Of a stretch of 32,464 nucleotides of DNA, positions 14,225-20,934 are shown in pieces. The translations under genes and the position numbers were made by a program. The DNA is from Nanobdellota archaeon. Lineage in GTDB: Archaea > Nanobdellota > Nanobdellia > Woesearchaeales > SM23-78. Under the pieces are notes generated by a model. The model saw nothing but the letters and a program-made list of their open reading frames with translations, was not told the DNA's origin and did no database searches. Numbering within the stretch: the stretch's first letter is position 1; each line of letters opens with the position of its first letter. The stretch covers positions 1 through 32,464 of the forward strand of contig JAHJQO010000001.1 of NCBI GenBank assembly GCA_018819305.1, given 5' to 3'.

Positions 14225-15424
14225 ATGATAATCGGGGTTGTTGGTAAAGCCAACGTAGGAAAGAGCACTTTTTTCAAGGCAGCTACTCTTGCAGAAGTAG
14301 AAATAGCTAATTATCCCTTCGTTACAATAAAGCCTAATCGTGGCATGGGTTTTGTTAGAGTTAGCTGTGTTTCCAAGGATTTCAATGTTGAGTGCAAGCC
14401 AAGACTTGGATATTGCATTGACCATGAAAGATTTGTTCCTGTTGAATTCATAGATGTTGCTGGCCTTGTTCCTGGAGCGCATGAAGGCAAAGGAATGGGA
14501 AACCAGTTTTTGAATGATTTAAACCAGGCCGATGCTCTTATTCATGTCATTGATGTAAGCGGTGGTACTAATGAAAAAGGCGAGCCAGTTGAAAAAGGAA
14601 GTTATAATCCTTCTGAAGATGTCAAGTTTTTGGGATTAGAATTAGACCATTGGTATCTTAATATTCTGAAAAAAGGTTGGGACAAGTTAGCTAGGCAGAT
14701 TCAGCAGGAGCATTCTCAAGTGCAAAAAGTATTGGCAAAGCAACTCTCAGCAGTGGGTGTTAATGAAGAGCTAATGAAACAAGCACTTGATGCAATTGAT
14801 TTAAGAGAAAAAGCAGTTATTAAATGGACAGATGATGACTTGTTTAAAATTGCAAGTTTTCTCAGAAAAAAAACAAAACCTATGATTATAGCGGCTAATA
14901 AGATTGATGTTCCTGGAGCAAAAGAAAATTTTGACAGAATAGTAAAAGAGTTTTCAGATGAAATCATTGTTGCATGCAGTGCAGAGGCAGAACTGGCATT
15001 AAAAGAAGCGCACAAACATAACATGATAAAATATATTCCTGGAGATGATAACTTTAAGATTCTGGATGAATCAAAGATAAATGAGAAACAGAAGAAAGGC
15101 TTAGAATTCTTAAAAACCAATGTCCTTCAGAAGTTCAATGGCACTGGTGTGCAGGAAGTTTTGAATCAAGCTGTGTTCAAACTCTTAAAACACATAGCTG
15201 TTTATCCAGTTGCGAACAACAAACTAACAGACAAAGACGGCAATGTTTTGCCAGATTGTTTTCTTGTTCCACAAGGCACCTCAGCAATAGAGTTCGCATA
15301 CAAAGTTCATACAGACATAGGAGATAACTTTGTAAAAGCAATCAATCTAAAAACAAAGCAGCCTGTATCCAAAAACGCTCCGCTAAATAATCATGATGTT
15401 ATAGAAATAATGACAAGTAAATGA
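14225..15424 (+). CDS. ychF: YchF-type OBG-family P-loop NTPase with TGS domain
   Basis: 399 residues. The nucleotide-binding domain shows G1 GKANVGKST (about 7-15), G3 DVAGLVPGAHEGKGMG (about 78-93) and a G4-position NKID (about 222-225). A coiled-coil insert spans about 155-195 (KKGWDKLARQIQQEHSQVQ). The C-terminal TGS domain (about 340-399) includes LVPQGTSAIEFAYKVHTDIG and ends in the typical DVIEIMTSK. YchF proteins hydrolyse ATP or GTP and bind ribosomes. The archaeal group is often annotated as a translation-associated GTPase; the exact role is not settled. A TATA-like CTTTAAGAAT lies about 28 bp before the ATG. Divergent from rfcL, sharing a 98-bp promoter region. Confidence 0.9.
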   Translation: MIIGVVGKANVGKSTFFKAATLAEVEIANYPFVTIKPNRGMGFVRVSCVSKDFNVECKPRLGYCIDHERFVPVEFIDVAGLVPGAHEGKGMGNQFLNDLNQADALIHVIDVSGGTNEKGEPVEKGSYNPSEDVKFLGLELDHWYLNILKKGWDKLARQIQQEHSQVQKVLAKQLSAVGVNEELMKQALDAIDLREKAVIKWTDDDLFKIASFLRKKTKPMIIAANKIDVPGAKENFDRIVKEFSDEIIVACSAEAELALKEAHKHNMIKYIPGDDNFKILDESKINEKQKKGLEFLKTNVLQKFNGTGVQEVLNQAVFKLLKHIAVYPVANNKLTDKDGNVLPDCFLVPQGTSAIEFAYKVHTDIGDNFVKAINLKTKQPVSKNAPLNNHDVIEIMTSK

Positions 15425-15457
15425 TTTACTTTATTTAAAAATTCTGAATTAGAAAAA

Positions 15458-16276
15458 TTAATTAGTGTTAGCCTGAGCTTGGTAACGTTCTTTAAATCTT
15501 CTGGAAGTGCTTGATATGCTGAGGAATATTTTTTTATTAGCTTCTTTTATACTATCATCATCAGTTTCAATACCATTCAATGCTGCATCAAGTCCATCAA
15601 TACCGTCGCCGCCTAAATCAATTAAATCACAGAGTCTTGTTACTTTGCTTTCAGTTCCATTTTTTGATGTTATAAGATGAGAGTAGATAACCACATCAGC
15701 GCCTCTGTTGTATTGTATTATTGCATATTCTCCTGGAGGCATAGATCTGAAATCTTGATTTGACTCGGCTCTTGCACGAGTTACGCCTCTCTTGGAAACA
15801 TCCAATGTTTGATCATCATAATAAAAAGTAAATTCCCAATCGTCAACATTATCGAATTTAGGAACGTTTTTTTCAATATCCATTATAAGTCCTCGCATTA
15901 ATACTCGCACTCCTTCTCTTGTGAACGAGTAAGGGGGACTGTTGTTATGCTGTTTATCTATGATTAGAGAATCATAGTTTATTCTTACATAAATAGGACC
16001 ATAAACATCTTGGTTTAAACTGTCGAATAATTTCCTCCACATCGTGAAAGTTATATATGGTCGCTCACTGTCATTTAATTCTTCTTTAAACTTAACTGCT
16101 TCTGTATAAGCATTAGCAAATTCACGCAAATCTTTTTTTTGCAATGAGACATCCATTTGTTGATAAATATTTTTTTCTTTCTCTGCCAGACGTCTTGATT
16201 GAGTTTCACTAGATATTCCACAACCAAATTGTAATGCTAAAAGAGCCATTATTGTAATTAAAGTTTTCTTAACCAT
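15458..16276 (-). CDS. Predicted lipoprotein of unknown function
   Basis: 272 residues from the ATG giving MVKKTLITIMALLALQFGCG, a lipoprotein-type signal with the lipobox LQFGC, so the mature protein would be lipid-anchored at the outer face of the membrane. The open frame extends 20 codons upstream to a TTG, but that extension would spoil the signal peptide, and a TATA-like AT-rich box lies about 26 bp before the chosen ATG. The mature part has an amphipathic helix (about 25-60) and a mixed alpha/beta region with no motif I recognise. Near the end is a run of Asp/Gly (DLIDLGGDGIDGLD) that could bind calcium or be structural. Convergent with ychF. Confidence 0.75.
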   Translation of the reverse strand: MVKKTLITIMALLALQFGCGISSETQSRRLAEKEKNIYQQMDVSLQKKDLREFANAYTEAVKFKEELNDSERPYITFTMWRKLFDSLNQDVYGPIYVRINYDSLIIDKQHNNSPPYSFTREGVRVLMRGLIMDIEKNVPKFDNVDDWEFTFYYDDQTLDVSKRGVTRARAESNQDFRSMPPGEYAIIQYNRGADVVIYSHLITSKNGTESKVTRLCDLIDLGGDGIDGLDAALNGIETDDDSIKEANKKIFLSISSTSRRFKERYQAQANTN

Positions 16277-16381
16277 AATGATAAAGAAAATGCATTCAAA
16301 TATTAATATCTTTGTATTTTTATTCGTGATAAACAAGTAACAAATTTCAGAAATTAAAAGCTCCTCAAGCGACGGAGAGCC

Positions 16382-17125
16382 TCACTTCTTTGCAATATTC
16401 CACATAAGATTAAAATATGTTCTAAAACTGTTTGCTGTTTCTTTGTCTTTGATTAGGAAACCAATTGGATTCTTTGACCACAAAACAATTGCCACTTTGT
16501 TTTTGTAGATGTTGACTTCTGCTGGTGTGAAGTGTTCTTGAGAAAGGATTTTTACTTGATATCCATATTTTTGGCATGAATCAATATTCTTTTTTACTCT
16601 TTCATCAAAGATAATCTTAGATTTAACTTTATTTTTCTTTAGAATTTTGTTAAATTCATCAAAATATCCCCAAAATTGTTCTGCGTTCTTGGGTACTCCA
16701 AAGCAAAAATACTCATCGCCTGATTTTAGCGTCGATAAAATATCATTAAAAATAGCTTTTAATCCTTTGATTCCTTTGTAAATATTGGCTTCCTGCTCTG
16801 ATTTGGAATCATTGTAAAGCTCTTTTAAGCTTGGAAGCATTTCATTAGCAAGCTTATTCTTTTTTTCAAGCTCAAGTTTTTCTTTTTTCAGATTTTCTTT
16901 TAGGTTTTCAGGATTTGCTGCTTCAAAATATTTTCTGTTTTCTTTGATTACATAAGAGACAAGCCCTTTTTTTATCAATGAATCCAGTGATTTATAGATT
17001 GTTGTTCGATTATACTTTACTTCCTTAGCTATGATGCCTGCTTTACAGCTGCCAAGTCCTAGTAATTTAAGATAAATTTTTGATTCACTCTCATTTAAAC
17101 CTAGTTTTTCCAGTTTTTTGTTCAT
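16382..17125 (-). CDS. TrmB-like transcriptional regulator
   Basis: 247 residues. The N-terminal winged helix-turn-helix (about 1-75: LEKLGLNESESKIYLKLL ... YNRTTIYKSLDSLIKKGLV) is typical of TrmB regulators. A coiled-coil dimerisation helix (about 76-105) and a C-terminal sensor-like domain starting at EANIYKGIKGLKAIFNDIL (about 113 on) follow, as in the TrmB family where that domain binds sugars or other small molecules. The actual ligand is unknown. The AT-rich box TTAATAAAT lies about 26 bp before the ATG. Divergent from a small membrane protein; the inverted repeat TTGTTG/CAACAA between them could be its operator. Confidence 0.88.
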   Translation of the reverse strand: MNKKLEKLGLNESESKIYLKLLGLGSCKAGIIAKEVKYNRTTIYKSLDSLIKKGLVSYVIKENRKYFEAANPENLKENLKKEKLELEKKNKLANEMLPSLKELYNDSKSEQEANIYKGIKGLKAIFNDILSTLKSGDEYFCFGVPKNAEQFWGYFDEFNKILKKNKVKSKIIFDERVKKNIDSCQKYGYQVKILSQEHFTPAEVNIYKNKVAIVLWSKNPIGFLIKDKETANSFRTYFNLMWNIAKK

Positions 17126-17164
17126 ATTTGAATAGAGGAACTCCTTTATTTATTAATATTTCTG

Positions 17165-17197
17165 TTGTTGATATAGTAGACAACAAAAATTTATATA
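17165..17197. promoter_or_regulatory. Divergent promoter with TTGTTG/CAACAA inverted repeat
   Basis: Six-base arms TTGTTG (17165-17170) and CAACAA (17181-17186) with a 10-bp spacer lie between the TrmB-like gene and the two-TM gene. They end four bases before the TATA box TTTATATA (17190-17197) used by the rightward gene. A regulator bound here would compete with TBP/TFB, which suits auto- or cross-regulation by the TrmB-like protein. Confidence 0.4.
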
Positions 17198-17236
17198 CTC
17201 TGGTTGATACCATTTTCTAGTGTAACGGTGGTTATA

Positions 17237-17836
17237 ATGGAATACGAAGTCATAAAAAAATCATTGGAACGCTCTTTGTATGAGTTAGAAGATCCCAAAA
17301 GAATAAAGAACACACCTGACTTTGCAATTAAACAAAAAATTCAACAAAATTGTAATAACATAGAATCTATTGTAAATATTCTAGGTTATGAAACAATAAA
17401 TGCTAATTACATAGGCTATAAAACCTATTCTAAAGATAATGAAGCTTTAATACAATTAGAACCAACAGGGAATTATATTTACTTTTCAGATACTAGCAAG
17501 GAAGAATTATTAAGAGTAAGTAATGAAATTGATAATAACAAAAAATCAAAAAAATATGATGATTTATGTAACGCTTTCATGTTTGAATGCATGCCTTTTA
17601 TTGGTCTCCCTTTAGCAACTATTCTTGCAATTTATTTGAAAATTCACCATGGATCATTGTTAGCGTTTTCAGGATTTGTTTTTCCTCATCTTGTTTTTAT
17701 AGGAAGTGGTTGTTATTTTGCCATGAAAAGAGATAAAATATATTCTCAATTAAAGGATGATTTTCTAAAAACAAAAAACACAACTAAAAGTAGAAAAGAA
17801 ATATCTGATATGATCGCATCAGAAGTTTTCAAATAA
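17237..17836 (+). CDS. Two-TM membrane protein, unknown
   Basis: 199 residues from the ATG at 17237, preceded by a Shine-Dalgarno-like GGTGG and lying about 43 bp after a TATA box. An in-frame TTG at 17204 lies at or before the expected transcript start and is less likely. A soluble N-terminal region (1-115) with charged helices precedes two TM segments (about 127-146 and 150-172, split by KIHHGS) and a short basic cytoplasmic tail. I recognise no domain. It is divergent from the TrmB-like regulator and may be its target. Confidence 0.75.
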   Translation: MEYEVIKKSLERSLYELEDPKRIKNTPDFAIKQKIQQNCNNIESIVNILGYETINANYIGYKTYSKDNEALIQLEPTGNYIYFSDTSKEELLRVSNEIDNNKKSKKYDDLCNAFMFECMPFIGLPLATILAIYLKIHHGSLLAFSGFVFPHLVFIGSGCYFAMKRDKIYSQLKDDFLKTKNTTKSRKEISDMIASEVFK

Positions 17837-17839
17837 AGA

Positions 17840-18478
17840 TTATTTCTTCCTTATCAAACCATACTTTTCAAGAACTGCTTTGTAGAGCTGGAAATCTTTG
17901 CTGGCCTTGAAACTTCTTTTTTTTGCAGGTGTTAACTGTTCAATCCATTTATGCATGGCTTTTAAAACTTCTACAACGTCTTCATCAAGTGCAGGCTCGT
18001 CTATATATTCATCATCATGGATTTCAACTGTTTCTGTAGGTCTTCTGCTGAAAATGTTTATTTTACTAAAGAACGTTGTGAGTATTCCTTCTCTTTTTTC
18101 AACAAGATCTTCTTCGTCGTCCCGGAGTTCTCGAATCTCATGCTCTTTTTCCATTATTTCTTTTTCAGTATCTTCAATATCATCTTCCATAGACCTGAGT
18201 TTGGCCATTTCTGCTGGAGTTAAATCTTCGGATTCAACTGCTTCATTAATAAGACCTCTTCTGAACTTGAATAATCTTGATAAGAATCCTGGCTGTTTGT
18301 ATTCAACATGTACTTCAGAAGGTCCTATTTCAGGAACAACTTCTTCATCAGCTCTCTTGTTTTTTTTCAGTCCAAACTTAAAACTAAAAAGCTTACCAGA
18401 ACCTCCTTCATAAGATCTTCTTTTATCAATATAATTTCCTAAACTTTTATTGAAATCCTTTGATGCTATTTTTACCAC
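17840..18478 (-). CDS. Charged coiled-coil protein, unknown
   Basis: 212 residues without TM segments. A basic N-terminus and two short Phe/Arg-rich patches (LFSFKFGLKK near 30-39, FLSRLFKFRRG near 64-74) precede an acidic coiled coil (about 85-128, rich in Glu/Asp). A third Phe-rich patch follows (TTFFSKINIFSRRP near 133-146). The C-terminal folded segment (about 165-212) contains AMHKWIEQLTPAKKRSFKAS and ends in LEKYGLIRKK. The recurring hydrophobic/basic patches suggest peripheral membrane contact. The layout is of the kind seen in uncharacterised DPANN proteins. It is convergent with the two-TM gene, with three bases between. Confidence 0.78.
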   Translation of the reverse strand: MVKIASKDFNKSLGNYIDKRRSYEGGSGKLFSFKFGLKKNKRADEEVVPEIGPSEVHVEYKQPGFLSRLFKFRRGLINEAVESEDLTPAEMAKLRSMEDDIEDTEKEIMEKEHEIRELRDDEEDLVEKREGILTTFFSKINIFSRRPTETVEIHDDEYIDEPALDEDVVEVLKAMHKWIEQLTPAKKRSFKASKDFQLYKAVLEKYGLIRKK

Positions 18479-18539
18479 CTTTGAATATTATGTATATCTA
18501 TTAAAATTTAGTTCTTTATAAAAGTTTCTGAATAAAAAG

Positions 18540-18613
18540 TGGGGACGGAGGGATTTGAACCCCCATCCGTCGCTCTGGAGGCGACTATTCTAGCCAGGTT
18601 ATACTACGTCCCC
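18540..18613 (-). tRNA. tRNA-Trp(CCA)
   Basis: On the minus strand the acceptor GGGGACG (18613-18607) pairs perfectly with CGTCCCC, with discriminator A at 18540. The anticodon stem GTCGC/GCGAC carries the loop CTCCAGA with anticodon CCA. The T-arm uses the loop TTCAAAT. The D-stem is weak, with G-U pairs and one mismatch. There is no intron, whereas many archaeal tRNA-Trp genes carry one, and no encoded CCA. A TATA-like TTTAAAAA about 28 bp upstream and a run of T after the gene fit promoter and terminator. Confidence 0.92.
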
Positions 18614-18660
18614 GTACATATTAGAGAAGAAAGAGTGTTTTTAAAGGTTGCTATTGAACC

Positions 18661-19521
18661 TTATTTTTTTTTAGATAAAACAATCGTCTTCTTCCGCAAT
18701 AAGAATCCTGCAATTATGATTAGAAGCCCGCCAATGATAACATTGAGAGTGATGATTTCTTTAAAGAAAATAACACTAAAAATCAGGGCTGCAGGAACTT
18801 CCCAATATGTAAATAATGAATAATGGCTCATTTTTAGTTTTTTTAATGCAAAGAAGAACAAGGCATAAGCAGCAATCCCAACAAGCAAACCATATATTAT
18901 TCCTGTTCCTATCTGAGGTATGTTTGGAACCGGTTTATTTATGAAAATAAAAGGCAAGAATATTAATGCACCGACTATGTTTTGATAGAATACAGTCTCT
19001 GTTTTAGAGTAATCTTTTAGTTCTTTTTTGAAAATAACCATTGTTAATGCGAACAATATGGCAGATAAGAGCATGGCAGCCATTCCAAGAAAATCTTTGT
19101 TTCCAAAACTTATTTCTTTGTTTATATACATGATAATAATTCCAAGAAAAGCCAAACCAATAAGGAGAGCTGTTTTTGTTTTTACTTTTTCTTTTAAGAT
19201 TATAATTCCAAAGATTGTGGCAAAAATAGGCCAGGTAAAAAGGATTATAACCGCATTTCCAATAGAAGTATAGAGATATGCAAAAACATAAAGAAACATC
19301 CTTATTGCATTAAGAAGAGATGCGAAAAGCATAATCTTGAAGTTTCCTTGAAAAAGCTTAATTTTTTTCCATGCAAAAAATCCTAGAAGAACAACGACAG
19401 GAACAACAACCCTAAAAAAAGTCATTGTTGTGGCCGGCAGATTGAGCAACTTGATAAAAATGCCGCTAGAACCTCCAATAGTGGCAGCTAATATGACTGC
19501 AAAATAAGGATTTAGTTTCAT
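18661..19521 (-). CDS. EamA/DMT-family transporter
   Basis: 286 residues with ten predicted TM segments in two five-TM halves, the EamA (drug/metabolite transporter) plan. The first half begins PYFAVILAATIGGSSGIFIK and holds LNAIRMFLYVFAYLYTSIGNAVIILFT-type helices. The second begins near FLGMAAMLLSAILFALTMVIFK and ends with the family-typical LTYWE/EVPAALIFSVIFFKE region and a Lys-rich tail. Members export metabolites or amino acids; the substrate cannot be read from sequence. It lies next to tRNA-Trp on the same strand, with no operon partner visible. Confidence 0.9.
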   Translation of the reverse strand: MKLNPYFAVILAATIGGSSGIFIKLLNLPATTMTFFRVVVPVVVLLGFFAWKKIKLFQGNFKIMLFASLLNAIRMFLYVFAYLYTSIGNAVIILFTWPIFATIFGIIILKEKVKTKTALLIGLAFLGIIIMYINKEISFGNKDFLGMAAMLLSAILFALTMVIFKKELKDYSKTETVFYQNIVGALIFLPFIFINKPVPNIPQIGTGIIYGLLVGIAAYALFFFALKKLKMSHYSLFTYWEVPAALIFSVIFFKEIITLNVIIGGLLIIIAGFLLRKKTIVLSKKK

Positions 19522-19627
19522 GGATTATTGTTTAACATTGTTGTTTTTATATCTTTTGTATAAAAATATTTTTTTTTCAATTCCACAACAGAAAACTTTA
19601 TATATCTATTCTTCAAAAATTAGTTTC

Positions 19628-19885
19628 ATGCGCATAGTGAACATACCTGCAGAGAAGTTCTTCTATGTCAACGATGGCACTGTTATAAGACATTTGGCAG
19701 AACTTCCTGACGCTCTACGAAACATGAGTCCAGATACTTTTAATCACCATGTTAATGAGCAGAAGAATGACTTCTATAATTGGGTAGGTGATGTTTTTGA
19801 GCATTCCCGCTTAGCCAGGAAGATAAAGCCTGTCAGAAGAAAAGAAACAATGGCAAAGCATGTTTTTATTGAGATGTTTACTTAA
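19628..19885 (+). CDS. DUF5752-like small protein
   Basis: 85 residues from the ATG at 19628, about 26 bp after the TATA box TTTATATAT (19598-19606), so leaderless; the open frame further upstream precedes the promoter and is not coding. The pattern DGTVIRHLAELPDALRNMS, then TFNHHVNEQKNDFYNWVGDV and LARKI, is the conserved core I associate with the DUF5752 family, found widely in archaea and bacteria without known function. It is a compact helical protein with no cysteines or TM segments. Followed after 35 bp by the phosphoesterase, which has its own promoter. Confidence 0.75.
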   Translation: MRIVNIPAEKFFYVNDGTVIRHLAELPDALRNMSPDTFNHHVNEQKNDFYNWVGDVFEHSRLARKIKPVRRKETMAKHVFIEMFT

Positions 19886-19920
19886 AAAGTTTTAAATAAC
19901 TTGTTCTATTTCCCTATCTC

Positions 19921-20817
19921 ATGGCAAAGCATATCATGGTTTTTGGCGCAGATATTCATGGCAACATGAATCAGTTTGAAAAGCTTGTTGATTATGCAAT
20001 AAATGTTTCTGCAGATAGCCTTGTTCTTGGCGGAGACATTGCCCCAAAAGACCTTCCTTCTGATAAATTTATTTCAGGACAAAGAAGCTTTCTTGAAAAT
20101 GATTTGCAGGATATAATATATATGTTTAAGAAAGCATTACCAGACTCTAATGTATTCTTGATGATGGGTAATGATGATTGTGCTGCTAATCTTGATGTTC
20201 TAGAAAAGCATGATCCTGATTTATATACGATAATACATGAAAAGAGGGTAAAACTTACAGAAGACTTTGATTTGGTTGGTTATGCTAATGTTCCAATAAC
20301 TCCCTTTGGAATCAAGGACTGGGAGAAATTTGACTTGAGTCATGCTCAGTCAGGTTTGGGAAAGGAATATGCATTTCGTAAGAGTATTACCTATCGTTTT
20401 GATGGCTATAAAAGCAAAGGAAACAAATGGCAGAGATTTTTATTTACCCCTGACCTTGAGAAGTTAGATTCGATCCAAAAGGATTTAGAAAAGGATTTAT
20501 TCACACAGAACTCTAAGAAAACAATATACGCATTTCATTCCCCTCCTAATAATACTGCTCTGGACCAAATATTAGGTGGTTTGTATAAACAGCATGTTGG
20601 TAGTTTTGCAGTACGGGAGTTTATTGAAAAGAATCAGCCGCAACTGACTCTTCATGGTCATATTCACGAAACTGTTGCTGTTTCAGGACAGTTCTGTGAT
20701 TATATCGGGAAGACATTATGTTTAACATCAGGGAATGATAATTACAGTGATAAGCTTATTCTTTTAGCCTTAAATATATATAAATCTAATAGTGTAGAAC
20801 GTGTTGAGTTAACCTGA
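19921..20817 (+). CDS. Calcineurin-like metallophosphoesterase
   Basis: 298 residues. The metal-binding blocks of the superfamily are in order: ADIHGN (about 10-15, the usual D-x-H), LGGDIAP (about 36-42, GGD), MGNDD (about 82-86, GN[HD]D/E), FHSPPN (about 205-210) and LHGHIHE (about 240-246, GHxH). The first motif and the intact GD and GNDD blocks imply an active dinuclear enzyme hydrolysing a phosphoester; the substrate is unknown. The ATG lies about 27 bp after TTTAAATAA (19890-19898), so leaderless. A soluble cytoplasmic protein. Confidence 0.9.
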   Translation: MAKHIMVFGADIHGNMNQFEKLVDYAINVSADSLVLGGDIAPKDLPSDKFISGQRSFLENDLQDIIYMFKKALPDSNVFLMMGNDDCAANLDVLEKHDPDLYTIIHEKRVKLTEDFDLVGYANVPITPFGIKDWEKFDLSHAQSGLGKEYAFRKSITYRFDGYKSKGNKWQRFLFTPDLEKLDSIQKDLEKDLFTQNSKKTIYAFHSPPNNTALDQILGGLYKQHVGSFAVREFIEKNQPQLTLHGHIHETVAVSGQFCDYIGKTLCLTSGNDNYSDKLILLALNIYKSNSVERVELT

Positions 20818-20934
20818 AGGTGTTGTTTTTATTTTATTGAGTTTTTTTAGAAAAAAGTTCTTTTAATATATGAATATTTTAGGCTTTGGCATTTTATAGA
20901 ATTAAAATAAATAAAGGTAAAAAAATAAAAAATT

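Noticed and set aside
17204-17236. TTG-initiated extension of the two-TM protein
   Set aside because: It lies at or before the expected transcript start; the ATG at 17237 has a GGTGG site in front.
17898-18413. 171-codon serine-rich plus-strand frame
   Set aside because: A shadow of the acidic coiled-coil gene; Ser-rich translation arises from the complement of Glu/Asp codons.
18539-18823. Open frame on the plus strand with GTEGFEPPS
   Set aside because: It is the familiar translation of the antisense strand of a tRNA gene (tRNA-Trp) running into the transporter's complement.
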